Below are positions 11,561 through 22,606 of a DNA stretch of 64,000 nucleotides, in pieces (the first letter of the stretch is position 1; each line of letters opens with the position of its first letter). Under the pieces are notes generated by a model, which saw nothing but the letters and a program-made list of their open reading frames with translations, searched no databases and was not told the origin of the DNA. Origin of the DNA: Dipteris shenzhenensis (lineage: Eukaryota > Polypodiophyta > Polypodiopsida > Gleicheniales). Location: the NCBI GenBank assembly GCA_047967505.1, contig CM106541.1; one strand, given 5' to 3'. The translations under genes were made by a program, and so were the position numbers.

Positions 11561-11565
11561 TTACT

Positions 11566-12531
11566 CAGGTGGGATCTCACTTGAAGCTTGTTTCTAAAGA
11601 GTGTTGGCGAGTGATCTATAATTTTGTGAAAGACATGGGATGATGGGGACTCTGTGGAGAAGCCACATGGATTTCATGACTTATGTATGTTACTTGGCTA
11701 CGGGTGGTTTTGGAATGATGACACCTTGAAACAACCATAAGTGCTTGGCAAGATACATGCAGTCCTTTGGCTTATGAGGGGGACAGCTGGATGAACTTGA
11801 TGGTGGCACTTGTATTGCTCGAGGTTGCTCGCATGTTCATGATCGAGGAGGGTGGTGCCATGGATGTTTGGCACTCTACTCGGATGTTACCTTTGTTCCA
11901 GGATGGCTTATACCTAGATGAGTCTAGGAACATGCCCAAACTCACCATGTAAAAACACAACATAGTGCAGTTGCAATCTTATGATAGTCACTCATAAGGT
12001 TGAAAACCATGACCTCCATCACACATAGCAGGAACTAGCGACTATGACATCCCCAATCACATCATCAGCACCCAACAATGGGTGTAGAACAAAGTATAAA
12101 CATATGCTCTCACACATACAAATCCACACACCCACACATACTTGAGCATCCATTTATACAAAGTCTTTGTATTGAGTTTCTGTCAGCACTTGGGAGGTGA
12201 AGGGCATACTCAGCCATGACGAAGGCTAGCACTAAAGGAGAAGGCTAATCAAAAGGTAGTCCAAAATCTCTTCATTCAAGCTACAACTGCTTGTAAAGAC
12301 TAACGATTTCATTTTAGTCTCTCCCAAATGGGCATCTAAATCTAGCTGATAGGGGACGGGCATCTAAATCTAGCTGATAGGGCAACGCCTGAATGGCTTA
12401 CCTGAATGGAGCTGAACCTGAAGGAAGATGAGCTGCGGGTTTGGATGAAAGATTGACAGCGCCCTTGAAAGATTCCATAGAATAGTTCTCCTAGAACTAA
12501 TGGAGCATCTACATGAACAAGTGGGTATAGG

Positions 12532-12534
<3 letters not shown>
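11566..12534. other. Spacer without recognised gene
   Basis: This continues the sequence split by the copia insertion. Open frames of about 60-90 codons carry no motif. A 19-bp block (catctaaatctagctgata) is directly repeated at about 12333 and 12360. Confidence 0.35.

Positions 12535-12593
<59 letters not shown>
12535..12593. repeat. (AT)n(AG)n compound microsatellite
   Basis: About 42 bases of AT followed by about 17 bases of AG. It abuts the LTR that starts at 12597. Confidence 0.97.
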
Positions 12594-12596
12594 CGG

Positions 12597-13366
12597 TGTT
12601 GGGAATTAGATGTCACCTCCCCAACTATGAGCTCCCATATGAGGAGGACATGGGGAAGGATGACCTACAAGAGGAAAGGAATTGAGAGAGGTCACATGGG
12701 CTGAGAATAAGCAAGCCACAGGGGCCACTCTGGTACAGAGAAGAATAGGAAAGAGGCTGTGCCTATGGCTGCCATGCGGTCAGCAGCATAGGTTGCCACA
12801 TTGGCAGCATAGTAGGGCTTATACCAGGCTGCAGCTCAGCCCTGGATAGTGGGCAGAAGGGCCCACAGATGGGGCAGATGCAAGGGCAGCAGAAGCCCTG
12901 CGAATGGCAGGCTTTTATAGCCCACAGGACAGTCAGCAGTCTGCAGGAGACAGGGCCAGTTGGGGCCCATAGACTGGGCCCGTCAGCCATACAGGTGGTC
13001 AGCTGAAGATCCTGGTCAGGTCTGGGAAAAGGCCAGTTGGTCTATTCCTGCTAGGCAGAATGACAGACTCATCGGCCAGTCTGTCAGGGCTTGCATGCCC
13101 TTTATAAGGGCCTCCATTGGGGGGGATTCTGGCAGTTTTCAAGTAAACTCCCTTGCTGCATATCTTGAGCAGGAAGAAGAGCAAGGAGACATGTTGGGGC
13201 AGAGCTTTGCCAGCCCACTGCAACTCTATATGAGCATGCAGGTTGACATGGTTGAGAGGTAGCCTGAAGGAGATAGAAATTAGCATCTAGGTTGCCAGAT
13301 GATGGTAAATTTGCAATCCATCTTGAATTAGGGTCTGCCTATGTTTGGGCACTCAATTCTACATGA
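12597..13366 (+). mobile_element. LTR family A, third copy, 3'-truncated
   Basis: It starts TGTTGGGAATTAG and shares with the copy at 4691 the block GTCACCTCCCCAACTATGA/GAGCTCCCA...ATGAGGAGGA, a TATA-like TTTATAAGGGCC near 13100, and the later GAATTAGGGT-TGCCTAT block. Homology stops near 13366 before the CTGACA end, so no PBS or interior is attached. Direct abutment to a simple repeat suggests it inserted beside or into the microsatellite. Confidence 0.7.
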
Positions 13367-15104
13367 TTTGGCTAGAGTAGACACAAATCCAAAAAGAACA
13401 TCATGGATCATTCAAAAACATCAGGCGCTGGCGAGGTTTAGGAGTTGTATTAGCTCCACACCTGGAGGCATTGCTCACCTTATGCAGTATGATAGCCATG
13501 ATGCAATCCATGATAAAAATTCAAGCCAAGTAGTTGGAGAACCTCATCACAAAGGCTTCATTTTTTGGGACGCTCAATTCTTAAGGTCTGACTTAGCGCT
13601 CATTCTTGGCTCAATCAATTTGAAAGCTATTTTTCCATTTAACCAACAAATGACAGGTGTTGTGCATTTCAGCTCCCTTGCACCTATTACGAGACACAAT
13701 CACTGGGTAGGATTTCATCAAGGACATCTATGCCAAATTCTTGTCACCTCATTTTGTGGACAGGGTAAAGGCCTCAATTTTTTTGGAAGTCCCGAGGACC
13801 AAATGAGTTGATCAACCACTACACAATTCAAGCACGTGGCAATTCAATTGCAGAAAAACAATGGAAACAAAGTCAATTTTTTATCCATAGCCTTAAGTTT
13901 AGGCTTCCAACGATAGGTCCAAAGCTTCGAGCCAAGGACCAAAGGCTGCCCTTAGAAACACCATTTCCAGTAGCACCTCAAGTAGCAAAGTGGCGACAAA
14001 AGATATATGGTGCTCTCTGCCTGTCCCAATCCACTGGGAGCCACTAGATGCAAGCAATAGCAAACGAAAGGAAATAGTAGGAGCAGCACACAGCAACGCA
14101 CTAAGCAGAACACTTCGTACTAAGATTTGTCCTATTTGGAGCCTTACGTTCATACTTGCAGTGTGTTGCGGATGGAAATCTATTTCAGGGTTTCTACATA
14201 TTATGTGGCATGGCAGCCCGCATGCCAATTCCAAGATTTGGTGACCCGGGAATGTTCAATGGGACCAACTATCCAAGCTAGCAAGGTGGTTGCAAGAGGA
14301 TTAGGGGCAATTACTAAAGTAAGCCCAAGAATTATATGTAGTACATTTGATGCATGCACCCATGGATTCTCGCTCTTATGTCTGGGTATCATGGAGCTCG
14401 ATCAGTTCGAATGGACAGGCTTGTGAGAGAAGATCTTAGCTTACATGTCTCTTTAACTTGCAAGAGCAATTTGTTGTGGAAGACATCGACTTACAAAATT
14501 TTGTTCTGAAGCGGGCTATACGTTCAGCAGACCATGCACCAGAGCTTGCTACACAATATCTTCAACACGAGGTGTGCAAACATCAAGACTACGAACAATA
14601 AAGGTATAGGATAAAGAAGCCAGAGTCTCACAAAATATAATGGATCGTTGCAATGCAAACCTTCATGAAACCCCTTGCACCCACAACGTTCTTATTGCAA
14701 ACTAAAAGAAAACGCAAGCGAAAAAATGAGCCACCTTCAATGCACACATCACTCTATTAAGAATCGGTCATATTTTTCGTTTTACCGTTTTGACTATCAA
14801 TAAGCTATACTCGAGCAGAGTTATCACCATCACTCCCAATCTAAAACATATCCAATAGCCACATGGCACCGGCTCTAAACTCCTAACAAAAGAAAAATCT
14901 CCACCTTCAACGCACACGAGTGGGAATCAGTAATTTTTCCATTATGATGATTATATACAGATTACGATAGGGCAGAGTTCTGATCCAGTACCCGTCGCTG
15001 AGCTATATGGCAACATTGACCATCCAATGAAGTAGGAGTTCCAGTTTCGGTGACGGCCGCACTTTACACAAACGGATCGAGAGACTTATGTTACGCTTCT
15101 CCTG
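13367..15104. other. Spacer downstream of the mTERF gene
   Basis: An open frame of 156 codons at 13341-13811 (plus) begins within the LTR remnant and has no motif. Overlapping frames at 13899-14426 on both strands are also unrecognised. I see no consensus AATAAA signal for the mTERF gene in the first 100 bp downstream of its stop. Confidence 0.35.
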
Positions 15105-16400
15105 TCATCGCAAAGTGACATGGGAAGGATGTCCAGTCTTAGATCCCTGAACCGTGAGAGCAAACTCAACCTCTGAAAGCATTAACATGGTTTGTAAAGA
15201 CAACCGGATATTGTGTTCATTGATGCACCGATGACGAGGTTTTATTCTACTCTCGAGGCTGTAGCCAAAATATTGTGGGAAACCAATCAGGACATGTAAT
15301 TTCCCACGCATTTCATTCACGAAGTAGTCGTATTTAGGTAGGATATTCTCTTTTGCACTGTAATTGAACAGAGCAGGAAATTTGATCACCATACTCACTG
15401 CGTCCTCGAAAGAGATCCCCAAGGTCTGCAAGTAGTTCAACTTGGGTACAAGTTTCTTCTCGATGCTGAAAGCTAGCAGTGTAGCGTTGTTTGAGACGAC
15501 TCGCCCCATTCTCGAAAATCCCAGAGTGCACAAGAACCGCAATGTAGGCCGTAGCTGCTCACTCACGCTACAAGCTAGCAACCGTGGACACCTCTTGATC
15601 ACTTTGCTGAAATCTTGCGGAGGGAGGCCAACTTCATCCATAAGAAAGCTCACAACCAGTTTTACATCCTTCTCTACACTCAGATGAAGAATTTTCGGAC
15701 ACATGTTGAATATCCTTCCAAGATCCTTCCTTTTCAAACCATAGTATTCCAGAGCGTGAACTAACTTTCTCACTCTCAGTATGCCGCAGTTGGCGGCTGT
15801 AGGATCACGGCTAATCAGCCTGCTGCAGTCCACCCCCACACTTTCGAGATACAACATTGTTTCATAGACGTTAGAATTAGACTCTGACGAGCCAGCAGGA
15901 AAAGTCGATATCTCACTCGTCCAACGGTCTTCACTTACTTGCAACAAATGCGGTCGATATGTCGTGTCCTGGGATGCTGAATCTTGCCCTTCGACTTCAG
16001 CTGCCGTGTTGGACTCTCCCCTATCTGGTCTGTGCCTGTACGAGTACGCCTCGTCAAACAAATTGTCCTCCACCGCCCGTCTGACCAGGCCTTCCTCCGA
16101 AGAATCTATAATCCTAATGCTAGCCAATTGCGCCTCCAGAGTTTGCGCAGACGACATCTCCGCCGGTTCCAAGACCAATTCGGAGGCTTTCCACAAAGCG
16201 TGAGATTCTACACATCGGGGGAGCTTCCCTGCGACATGGTCCTTGTGCTGAAGGCATAGTCGTTTGCCTGAAGATTTGGAAGAGGCGAGGTCGAGGTTGG
16301 AAAGGGGGCTGGAGAGAAATGCAATATCTGAACGAGGGTAGAGGAGGCTAAAAGAATCGGAGAACAAGCTATCAACAGGGGGGTAAGGAATCCAGGGCAT
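15105..16400 (-). CDS. mTERF-domain organelle gene-expression protein
   Basis: A single uninterrupted frame of 431 codons. I start at ATG 16400 (context CCACCATGC); the open frame reaches 16427, but only through a TTG codon. Residues 1-55 are Ser/Leu/Pro-rich with few acidic residues, as in chloroplast or mitochondrial targeting peptides. The acidic, poorly conserved middle runs to about 170. The mTERF helical repeats fill about 175-415, marked by CPKILHLS, CPRLLACS, FPALFNYS and FPQYFGYS, and the strong C-terminal family signature (FPQYFGYSLESRIKPRH, then LSLQTMLMLSEVEF). mTERF proteins bind organelle nucleic acid and affect transcription, splicing or ribosome assembly. LGRIFNMCP and the C-terminus suggest the plastid clade near SOLDAT10/EMB93, from memory only. 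The gene appears intronless and intact, unlike everything else here. Confidence 0.92.
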   Translation of the reverse strand: MPWIPYPPVDSLFSDSFSLLYPRSDIAFLSSPLSNLDLASSKSSGKRLCLQHKDHVAGKLPRCVESHALWKASELVLEPAEMSSAQTLEAQLASIRIIDSSEEGLVRRAVEDNLFDEAYSYRHRPDRGESNTAAEVEGQDSASQDTTYRPHLLQVSEDRWTSEISTFPAGSSESNSNVYETMLYLESVGVDCSRLISRDPTAANCGILRVRKLVHALEYYGLKRKDLGRIFNMCPKILHLSVEKDVKLVVSFLMDEVGLPPQDFSKVIKRCPRLLACSVSEQLRPTLRFLCTLGFSRMGRVVSNNATLLAFSIEKKLVPKLNYLQTLGISFEDAVSMVIKFPALFNYSAKENILPKYDYFVNEMRGKLHVLIGFPQYFGYSLESRIKPRHRCINEHNIRLSLQTMLMLSEVEFALTVQGSKTGHPSHVTLR

Positions 16401-16449
16401 GGTGGATGAGGTGTGGGGGGGGATCAAAAGGGAAAGGGAGACATGGAAG

Positions 16450-16615
16450 GAGCAATTGATCGGATGCAGGAAAATCAGAGATGAAGATGAAGATGAAGAT
16501 AAAGAAATGAATGAAGAAGATGATGAAGAAGAAGTGGATGAATGGAGGCCTCAGATTGCGATCATACCCGTGTCTCTCTCATTGGTCTTTCAAACTATCC
16601 CCCCCCCCCCCCCCC
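16450..16615 (-). promoter_or_regulatory. Probable mTERF leader and proximal promoter
   Basis: Upstream of the mTERF ATG the minus strand is a pyrimidine-rich run of CTT/CAT triplets (plus 16480-16545), like a plant Y-patch or 5' leader. A CCAAT box lies at 16581-16585 on the minus strand. A run of 17 C (plus strand) at 16599-16615 bounds it. No TATA box is visible. Confidence 0.4.
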
Positions 16616-16713
16616 GAGTTAACCATGGCTCTCTACCCGGTCCGGTGCCACCAGTGCAGCATGGGTGTGCTTTCTTTTGCCTGCCGCCGTCGCTGCCGGT
16701 CTTCCTTTACGGT

Positions 16714-16817
16714 TTCCAGTTGGAAACCGAAAAATAGGTTCTCTCATTTAGGGGCGTTCTTCAGTTACGGATTCCGGGTTGACACTGAAAACATAGGTTC
16801 TCTGATTTCGGGGCGTT
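16714..16817. repeat. Two-copy tandem repeat upstream of mTERF
   Basis: Unit of about 58 bp starting TTCC at 16714 and 16772; each copy contains ATAGGTTCTCT, then ATTT and GGGGCGTT. The copies differ at about a quarter of positions. It lies 315-415 bp upstream of the mTERF start and could be promoter sequence or a transposon scar. Confidence 0.7.
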
Positions 16818-17582
16818 ACACACCCATCCGCCCACAAAAGGATCGATGGCGTGGCACCCAATAAAAAAACGCGCCTGCATCTAAACACTTTCACACACGT
16901 CCGCCTGTCGGATGGCCAAATTGACGTGGAGTCCGAGTCACGGACGGGCACAAAAGAATCTGTGGACGGCCTCAACCCAACGCCCATGAGCGTGTTCATT
17001 ATGAACATACCAATCGGCAACCGCGCAAGGATTTGAACTTAATGTTCTTTTTAAAGTCGTTACCATAAGAACTTGGAGTAATGTTGACAACTTCATGAAA
17101 GAGAAACAAAACAAAGAGAGGCCATTGCAAAACTTGTGCAATGTTCATGCCTTGTCATGTATGTTTGCTTGAAGACTTTTCATGACAAGTTTGGTGATTG
17201 TTTCAATTTGTTTATATATATTGGCAAACAAGGCATCCAAGGTATAAAAATTGGGCACCAAAAAAATTCGTTTGTGCACTCACTCCTATTAAATGAATCA
17301 ACATTACCAACAACAATCATCCCGCTAATCCCAAGTGCGAAGAAATGTGCTTACAAGACGTGGACATCAAACGATGAGGAGAACTTGCTAAAGGCAATGG
17401 CAGCAAACCTCACAAACATTCAAAAGAAATTGCCCTCATTGTCGAAGAGCAACAATGCCCAGGAAGATACAGCACACAAAACATTTTGCAAATCTTGGTC
17501 TGGCTATTTCGTGCAGAGCCCTTCTCAAAGAAAAGCATAACTATTACAACCAAGCAGACCTATAGAAGGTACCATCCACGGG
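16818..17582. other. Stretch upstream of mTERF, no recognised gene
   Basis: Contains a 15-bp palindrome, TGTTCATTATGAACA, at 16993-17007. The plus-strand frame 17136-17540 (134 codons) has no motif of its own but leads into the Helitron relic and may be its eroded upstream part. Confidence 0.35.
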
Positions 17583-18454
17583 CATGGAAAAAGAAAAGCC
17601 GTGCAACTAGAAGCAAACCTAGGTATGGACAAAGCACAGAAGTCATATAGTGCCAAAATTAGAGACAAAATAAGCTTTGCATGCCACTGTTGTGGTGGCT
17701 ACTTAATGTTTAGATAAAAATGAAACCTGCAACGACAGAGCACAAGGAATTTATGAAGCCCAAAACTTATGGCCATAATGCACAACATTGGAGGGGCCAC
17801 ACTTATGCTTGCTCTGTCGCAAGCAAATCGACAAGGCATCAATCCCTAAATTTTCATCTCAAAACATGGCCTTCCCTTTAAAAAAACGATACACATATGT
17901 GTTGAACAAAGTCAAGGAACACCTAGTCTCTATAAGAATACCATTTGTGCAAATTTAAGAGCTAATATACGAAGGATAGCTTGGCCTTCATGGTAGTGTT
18001 GTCAATGTCTTCACAAACATTGACAAGCAGCAAAGCATGTTGCCATGCTTCATTGACGATAGGGCAATAATGGTAGTTGCAACAAAGCGACAACTGTAGT
18101 ATAATCATAACTACACTGGCGCCCTAGTACACCCAACTATGGCAATGCTTGCGCTGCATGAATTACCAGATAGTCCTCTATATAAAGAAAACAACCACCT
18201 AATTAACACATTACAAACCTCTACCGCTCTAATGAAGAGGAAAGTAACAAATCGACACGGGTGGACAACAACAACGCTGAGCATGATCTAGAGAGATAGA
18301 CACATTAGTGCATGGAATATATATAGCCCAATAGGTCCTAGATTTTGATGACAAAATAATCATTGTGGCTCCATCGAAAGGTTTTAAACCTCTCAGCCTT
18401 TTCTATGACAAACAATGCAAAGAATTTGTCCACTTTGTAAAGCCCAACTATCAA
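17583..18454 (+). pseudogene. Helitron replicase-helicase N-terminal relic
   Basis: Two frames, broken by stops, cover the region preceding the Rep domain of Helitron proteins. First KAQKSYSAKIRDKISFACHC with a CHCC motif (17625-17715). Then, after a shift, CLLCRKQIDKASIPKFS, LVSIRIPFVQI, LGLHGSVVNVFTNID, MLPCFIDDRAIMVV and ELPDSPLYKENN (17805-18225), with three or four in-frame stops. IIIVAPSKGFKPLSLFYD follows at 18355-18410. This order (cysteine pairs, IP-LSL, RIxPF, GxxGxVxN, LP, NPLYK, then an APGEG-like motif) is that of the DUF6570/Helitron-like N region by family knowledge. The Rep HUH motif and helicase were not found. Ends (5' TC, 3' hairpin-CTRR) not located. Confidence 0.7.
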
Positions 18455-18910
18455 TGGCATTGCACATGGTGTTGGCGCTTAGGATAAGTGTATTAGGACC
18501 ATGACTTTCACCTCTTTACAATGGTTACATTCTCTATTATGCAAATATATGATTTATGGTTGCAATTATGAATGAATATAGTAGTAAAGTAATTAAATTT
18601 TATAGAATAAAGTAGGTTTCAATTCTCAATCAAAATGCGCAACGAAATGGAAAATCATTTAGCATTTGCAATTAAACTTTATTGAACCAAGAAATCCTTA
18701 CATGTGCATTCCATTTGAATTGGTAAACTAGCAATCCTAAAACAATGTGTAGGTTTCTATCTCACATTAAAATGCTAAAACCTAAATGAAAAGCATTTTC
18801 TATTTACCATTGAAAAAAAATATATAAGCAAGAATAAAGTATTTTTCATAAATTTTTTGATAAAAATTAAAGAACTGACCCAGTCATGGATAATTATATG
18901 CACTTTCATA

Positions 18911-18915
<5 letters not shown>
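18455..18915. other. AT-rich spacer
   Basis: No gene seen. A motif around GTAGGTTTC-ATTCTCAAT-AAAATGC recurs in diverged form at about 18612-18650 and 18750-18775, suggesting an old duplication. Confidence 0.35.

Positions 18916-18953
<38 letters not shown>
18916..18953. repeat. (CT)n microsatellite
   Basis: About 38 bases of uninterrupted CT. Confidence 0.97.
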
Positions 18954-18957
<4 letters not shown>

Positions 18958-19840
18958 GCAATCAAAAAACAAGAACACAAATTTTAGAATATAATGAGAC
19001 ATTCAAAACCCACTATCATCATCATTGCCATCATTGACACAATTCACGAGTCATTGTCCTCATTCATCATGTTTGTCATAAATGTCCTCATCTTCATGCC
19101 CATTAGGAAGGCGAATATTATTTCCTTTATCTTCATCCAATTCATTCTCCATAATACTTGCATTTCCGCTCAATGTAGTCATGAACATTAATGACAAAGT
19201 CCCATTATATACCATGTGAATTATGTTTTCCCCTCTATGCACATGGAATACCTCTTTGAGAGGATTGTGACACCCGCATAAATCCTCTACCCATATCTTA
19301 ATTAATAGCCTAATGGCATGGGCATGACTCAATGTATCCACAGTTTTCCTAGTCACAACTCATCTTGAAGATTGTGGATGAGCATTTCTAGTGTTAGGCA
19401 TTTGTGATTATGCATTTGTAGTCATAACACATGCCCTGTTTTGATTCAAATCATTGCCATCTCATCTCCCCCTTCTCTCCAGGCCTTAGCTTGAGACTCC
19501 TCACTAACAATCGCATTCATTGACACTCATGATTGTGGTCCACAAGTTTCCCAAAATGCAAGGAGTCAGAATATAGACCACCCTCAAGAACACACATTCT
19601 TGCATCCACTAGCCCTCGCATTTGTGGTATGAAATTTCCCCAAAACGCAAGGAATCGGAGTAGAGAGCCACACCCACAAGTATAATGAATGTTGAATCAC
19701 CCTCCCCTATGTAGCCTTACCACTATTCAAATCCAAATCATGGTTCACTTTCTTTCCCAACTTACCAAAAGGTTTATCGCAATATGAACCATAAGTGGAT
19801 CAAATGATGAGCCTCTATTTCCTTTTCCACCAATATATAG
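18954..19840. other. Spacer without recognised gene
   Basis: A minus-strand frame at 19060-19356 (98 codons) ends in an acidic tail (DEDKGN, HEDEDIYD) but has no known motif. A diverged direct repeat, TTTCCC(A/C)AAA-GCAAGGA-TC-GA-TA-AG, occurs at about 19547 and 19626. Confidence 0.3.
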
Positions 19841-19849
19841 TGCCGGGCT

Positions 19850-20050
19850 GCATGTGAAACTATGAATATGCAACCCACAATACCACTGGTACTTAAGCTA
19901 CAAGTGGTGGTAATATGAAAAACACCATCAATAATATAGTATTACTGCTGGTTATAATACAAGCGGTAATAGTAACCATTGGTATTAGTTATATTATAGC
20001 TAGTAATGTAGATATTACCTCTAATTATGTGAATACTACCAGCAGTAGGT
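19850..20050. repeat. AT-rich foldback region
   Basis: Short words related to TACTGCTGGTA recur in both orientations: ATTACTGCTGGTTAT at 19941-19955 and its near complement ATACTACCAGCAGTA at 20033-20047, plus nearby ACCACTGGTAC and AAGTGGTGGTAAT. It may be a small MITE. No TSD was identified. Confidence 0.4.
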
Positions 20051-20204
20051 TTACCCAATTTCCCAGTGTTTTTTTTTGGTAAGCAACATGATCGCATTGT
20101 TTTAACGTACTTTAAAGAGTCATTAACGAATGCTAATAACCCATTAACGCAAACATGAAAACATGAACGTAATCCCAGGTCCAAGATAGACTATCAATAA
20201 AGGC

Positions 20205-20530
20205 CATTCTAGAGAGGCTAATAGAGCTCGAGAAGCTCGATGAAATGAGGTTAAGAGTGGTGTTCGGCATTGAGGTAAAAAAACTTCAGTAGAAAAGGTA
20301 GTTTTACTGCAACCTAAGAAACAAGGACCTTAAGGAAGGTGACTTTGTGCTATTGTACAGCATAAGGGATACTAAGAATAAGATTAAATATCATGGCATG
20401 GGTCCATATTAAGTTGTGGATATCATGCCGCAAGGGTCATGCTGCATCGTGACCCTTGATGGAGTCAAAATGGATCGCTTCAACAACGGGTGTAAAATTA
20501 AATGTTATTATGGCCCCCTAACTCTCCAAA
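20205..20530 (+). pseudogene. Ty3/gypsy integrase C-terminal relic
   Basis: The translation gives ELEKLDEMRLRVVFGIEV, then YCNLRNKDLKEGDFVLLYS and IKYHGMGPY, then LDGVKMDRFNNGCKIK. This is the conserved gypsy integrase tail (LxExRxxAL, NxKxxxFxxGDLVLLYD, LGPYxV, NGxRLK). At least two stops break it. No adjacent RNase H or LTR is recognisable. Confidence 0.8.
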
Positions 20531-20734
20531 TACTGCAAGCCATCCATCAAGACAAGGAACTAAAAAATGAAGTTGCCCACATGAAAAGGTAGGCGATAGA
20601 AGAGGCCCGATCCCGCCAAGCCAAAATGAAACAAGTAGGGCTCTTATCAATTTGCAAGGCCGTATTAGAAGGGCTAGGGCCTATGGAAGATATAACTTTT
20701 GCACCTGCTAGAGTGCAACTGGACTTTCAACTAT

Positions 20735-20995
20735 GCAGGGAGATGATGTGCTTGTGGAAAACTTTGTGGACCTCAAGGCGAGTCACAACCTGATTTCCCA
20801 AGAGATATGCAACCAATTCTTATCATCTAAAGTAACCCTCACACCCACGCCTGTCATGGTATGAGTAGTAAAATATCAAAGCACATCGGTCATAAGATAT
20901 GTGGAAATACCGATTTCATTAAATAACCACAATGTGGCAAGCAGATGCTATGTGATGCCCATAGGTTCCACGGACGATTAGCCATTACTTGAGGT
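20735..20995 (+). pseudogene. Possible gypsy protease-like fragment
   Basis: In a frame overlapping 20735, FVDLKASHNLISQEICNQF is followed after a stop by YVEIPISLNNHNVASRCYV and MPIGSTDD. This resembles the retropepsin-like segment of gypsy proteins (SHNFIS..., VPL, F.V.P...D), but no catalytic DTG/DSG is visible. Only weakly supported. Confidence 0.35.
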
Positions 20996-21239
20996 GGAAA
21001 AGATAGTACCATGATAGTGCCTTCATCCTTCAAGAACGTCACTACCAAGGCACTTGGAGGAAATTCAAGAGCTCCACAAGCAGCTGTACCCATCCCACCA
21101 TTTGATGGTCCCAACCCCTACCTATCCAAGTTAGGAGAAAGGACACCACACACTCCCTAAAAGGGCTCTCCATGCTGATGCTCACCAACATCCAATGAGA
21201 GAATTTTAGCACGTAGCTTCACTTCTACCCTTACTTCCC

Positions 21240-21866
21240 ATGCCAAGTCAGGTGCAAGGTCCTAAGATTAGGAAACCCTATAGAACAAGATGTGCAACGA
21301 ATCCCAAAAATAAAAGGAGTTACTGGAAATGGATCTGGCAATTTTCAGCTTCATCAAGTCGCAAGGTAGCAATAGACCATCAAGAACCTACCCCTAAAAT
21401 GGAGGTAGTCCCACAAGAACCTACCTTCAAAATGGAGGTAGTCCCACAAGAACCTATTGCTCACTCATCATTCAAGGAAAATCCCACTCCAACAAGGTCA
21501 TAGGTGACCCCCTTATACCCTCAAATTCTCATTTTTCAAGGGACAGTGTCCTTAATGACCACCTCAGTCACACAAGAACCTGCTCCTAAAAAGAGGGTAG
21601 AGACACAAGAACCTGCTCCCTTCGAAGGAAAGTCAGATGCCAAATCAACTGGTGAGACCCAATGGGTTCCAAAGAGAAAATCCTTAAGTTTAGCCTCTAC
21701 TTGTACTTCTACATCAACAGCTAGTATGGTAGCACCACAAGAACTTGCTCCTCAAACCAGAGTAGTGCCACAAGAACTTATCATTGTTCCTACTCCACGG
21801 GTACTAGCTTTGAAGATGGCCATACACATAGGAAATATACAAGATCAAGATCAACTGCGAGTCTAA
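21240..21866 (+). pseudogene. ORF with VPQEP repeat motif, one stop
   Basis: A 208-codon frame interrupted once by TAG (21501-21503). It repeats a 14-15-residue unit built on (V/T)(P/T)QEP(T/A)xKMEV: QEPTPKMEVVPQEPTFKMEV and later variants, five to seven copies. The start is Lys/Arg-rich. The repeat is Pro/Glu/Val-rich and would be disordered. It follows gypsy fragments in the same orientation and may be an extra ORF or gag tail of such an element. No family recognised. Confidence 0.4.
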
Positions 21867-22081
21867 CGTACAGTATAGTTTAGATGGAAAAAAGACCCAA
21901 GCATCCATGCACAAGCAGACCTTTACAACACTCTCCGTGAGTAGCTAGACAAGTATAGCCAACTTAAAATGGCCCATATACAACCATTGGAAGAAGTAGA
22001 ACTCAACAGTAAGAAGGAAGTCTAGTATGAGCAGGTCTTGGAGGCCTTCATTGACCTTAGCACACATGATATAGAGCCCGA

Positions 22082-22606
22082 ATGATGGAATACACATTCC
22101 ACGTCCACTTTAACATCTTTAGAGTTGCCTCCATTCAATATCACCTTGAACTCAGTAACCCACACCCCCCCACCTATATTTTTGATGTCATGCGCTGCCA
22201 TTTACTCCACACACTCCCAATTTTAGCTATGCCTTCTTTATTGGCAGAGGAAATCTTAAATTTGATGAGGACACGATGAGGATTAGGAGATCCAGAACCT
22301 TTCCTTCCATCCTATTATCCTAAATGTTTGCAGCAGTTGGTGTAGGTGCATCATGGAATCCTTATGTTTTCCAGCAGCTGGTGTAGGTGCATCATGGAAT
22401 CCTCACTTTTTATAGTAGACACCAAAATTTTGGAACTCTCAAATTCCAACAACCTCCCAACGTGGGCTTGCACTCCACATTACATGGCTGAAGACCTCAA
22501 GTTGTTGCCAAAATGTGGTAGGGAGGAAGCTCATAGAACTTATAATTATCTTTTGGCCAATGGAGTTACCCAATATCACCATCATATATGCACATTTGAA
22601 GCTTGG
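22082..22606. other. Spacer with a two-copy 41-bp repeat
   Basis: GGTGTAGGTGCATCATGGAATCCT occurs at about 22339 and 22380 as a short tandem duplication. Plus-strand frames 22082-22279 and 22346-22621 carry no motif. Confidence 0.4.

Noticed and set aside
16401-16427. Upstream extension of the mTERF frame by nine codons
   Set aside because: It starts with TTG, not ATG; the ATG at 16400 has a good context.
16399-16864. Plus-strand frames of 112 and 117 codons upstream of mTERF
   Set aside because: They read the complement of the mTERF pyrimidine leader (Asp/Glu/Lys runs) and the C homopolymer; no motif.
16993-17040. tRNA-like T-loop (GTTCAAATCC) on the minus strand
   Set aside because: No matching acceptor stem or D-arm at the right distance.
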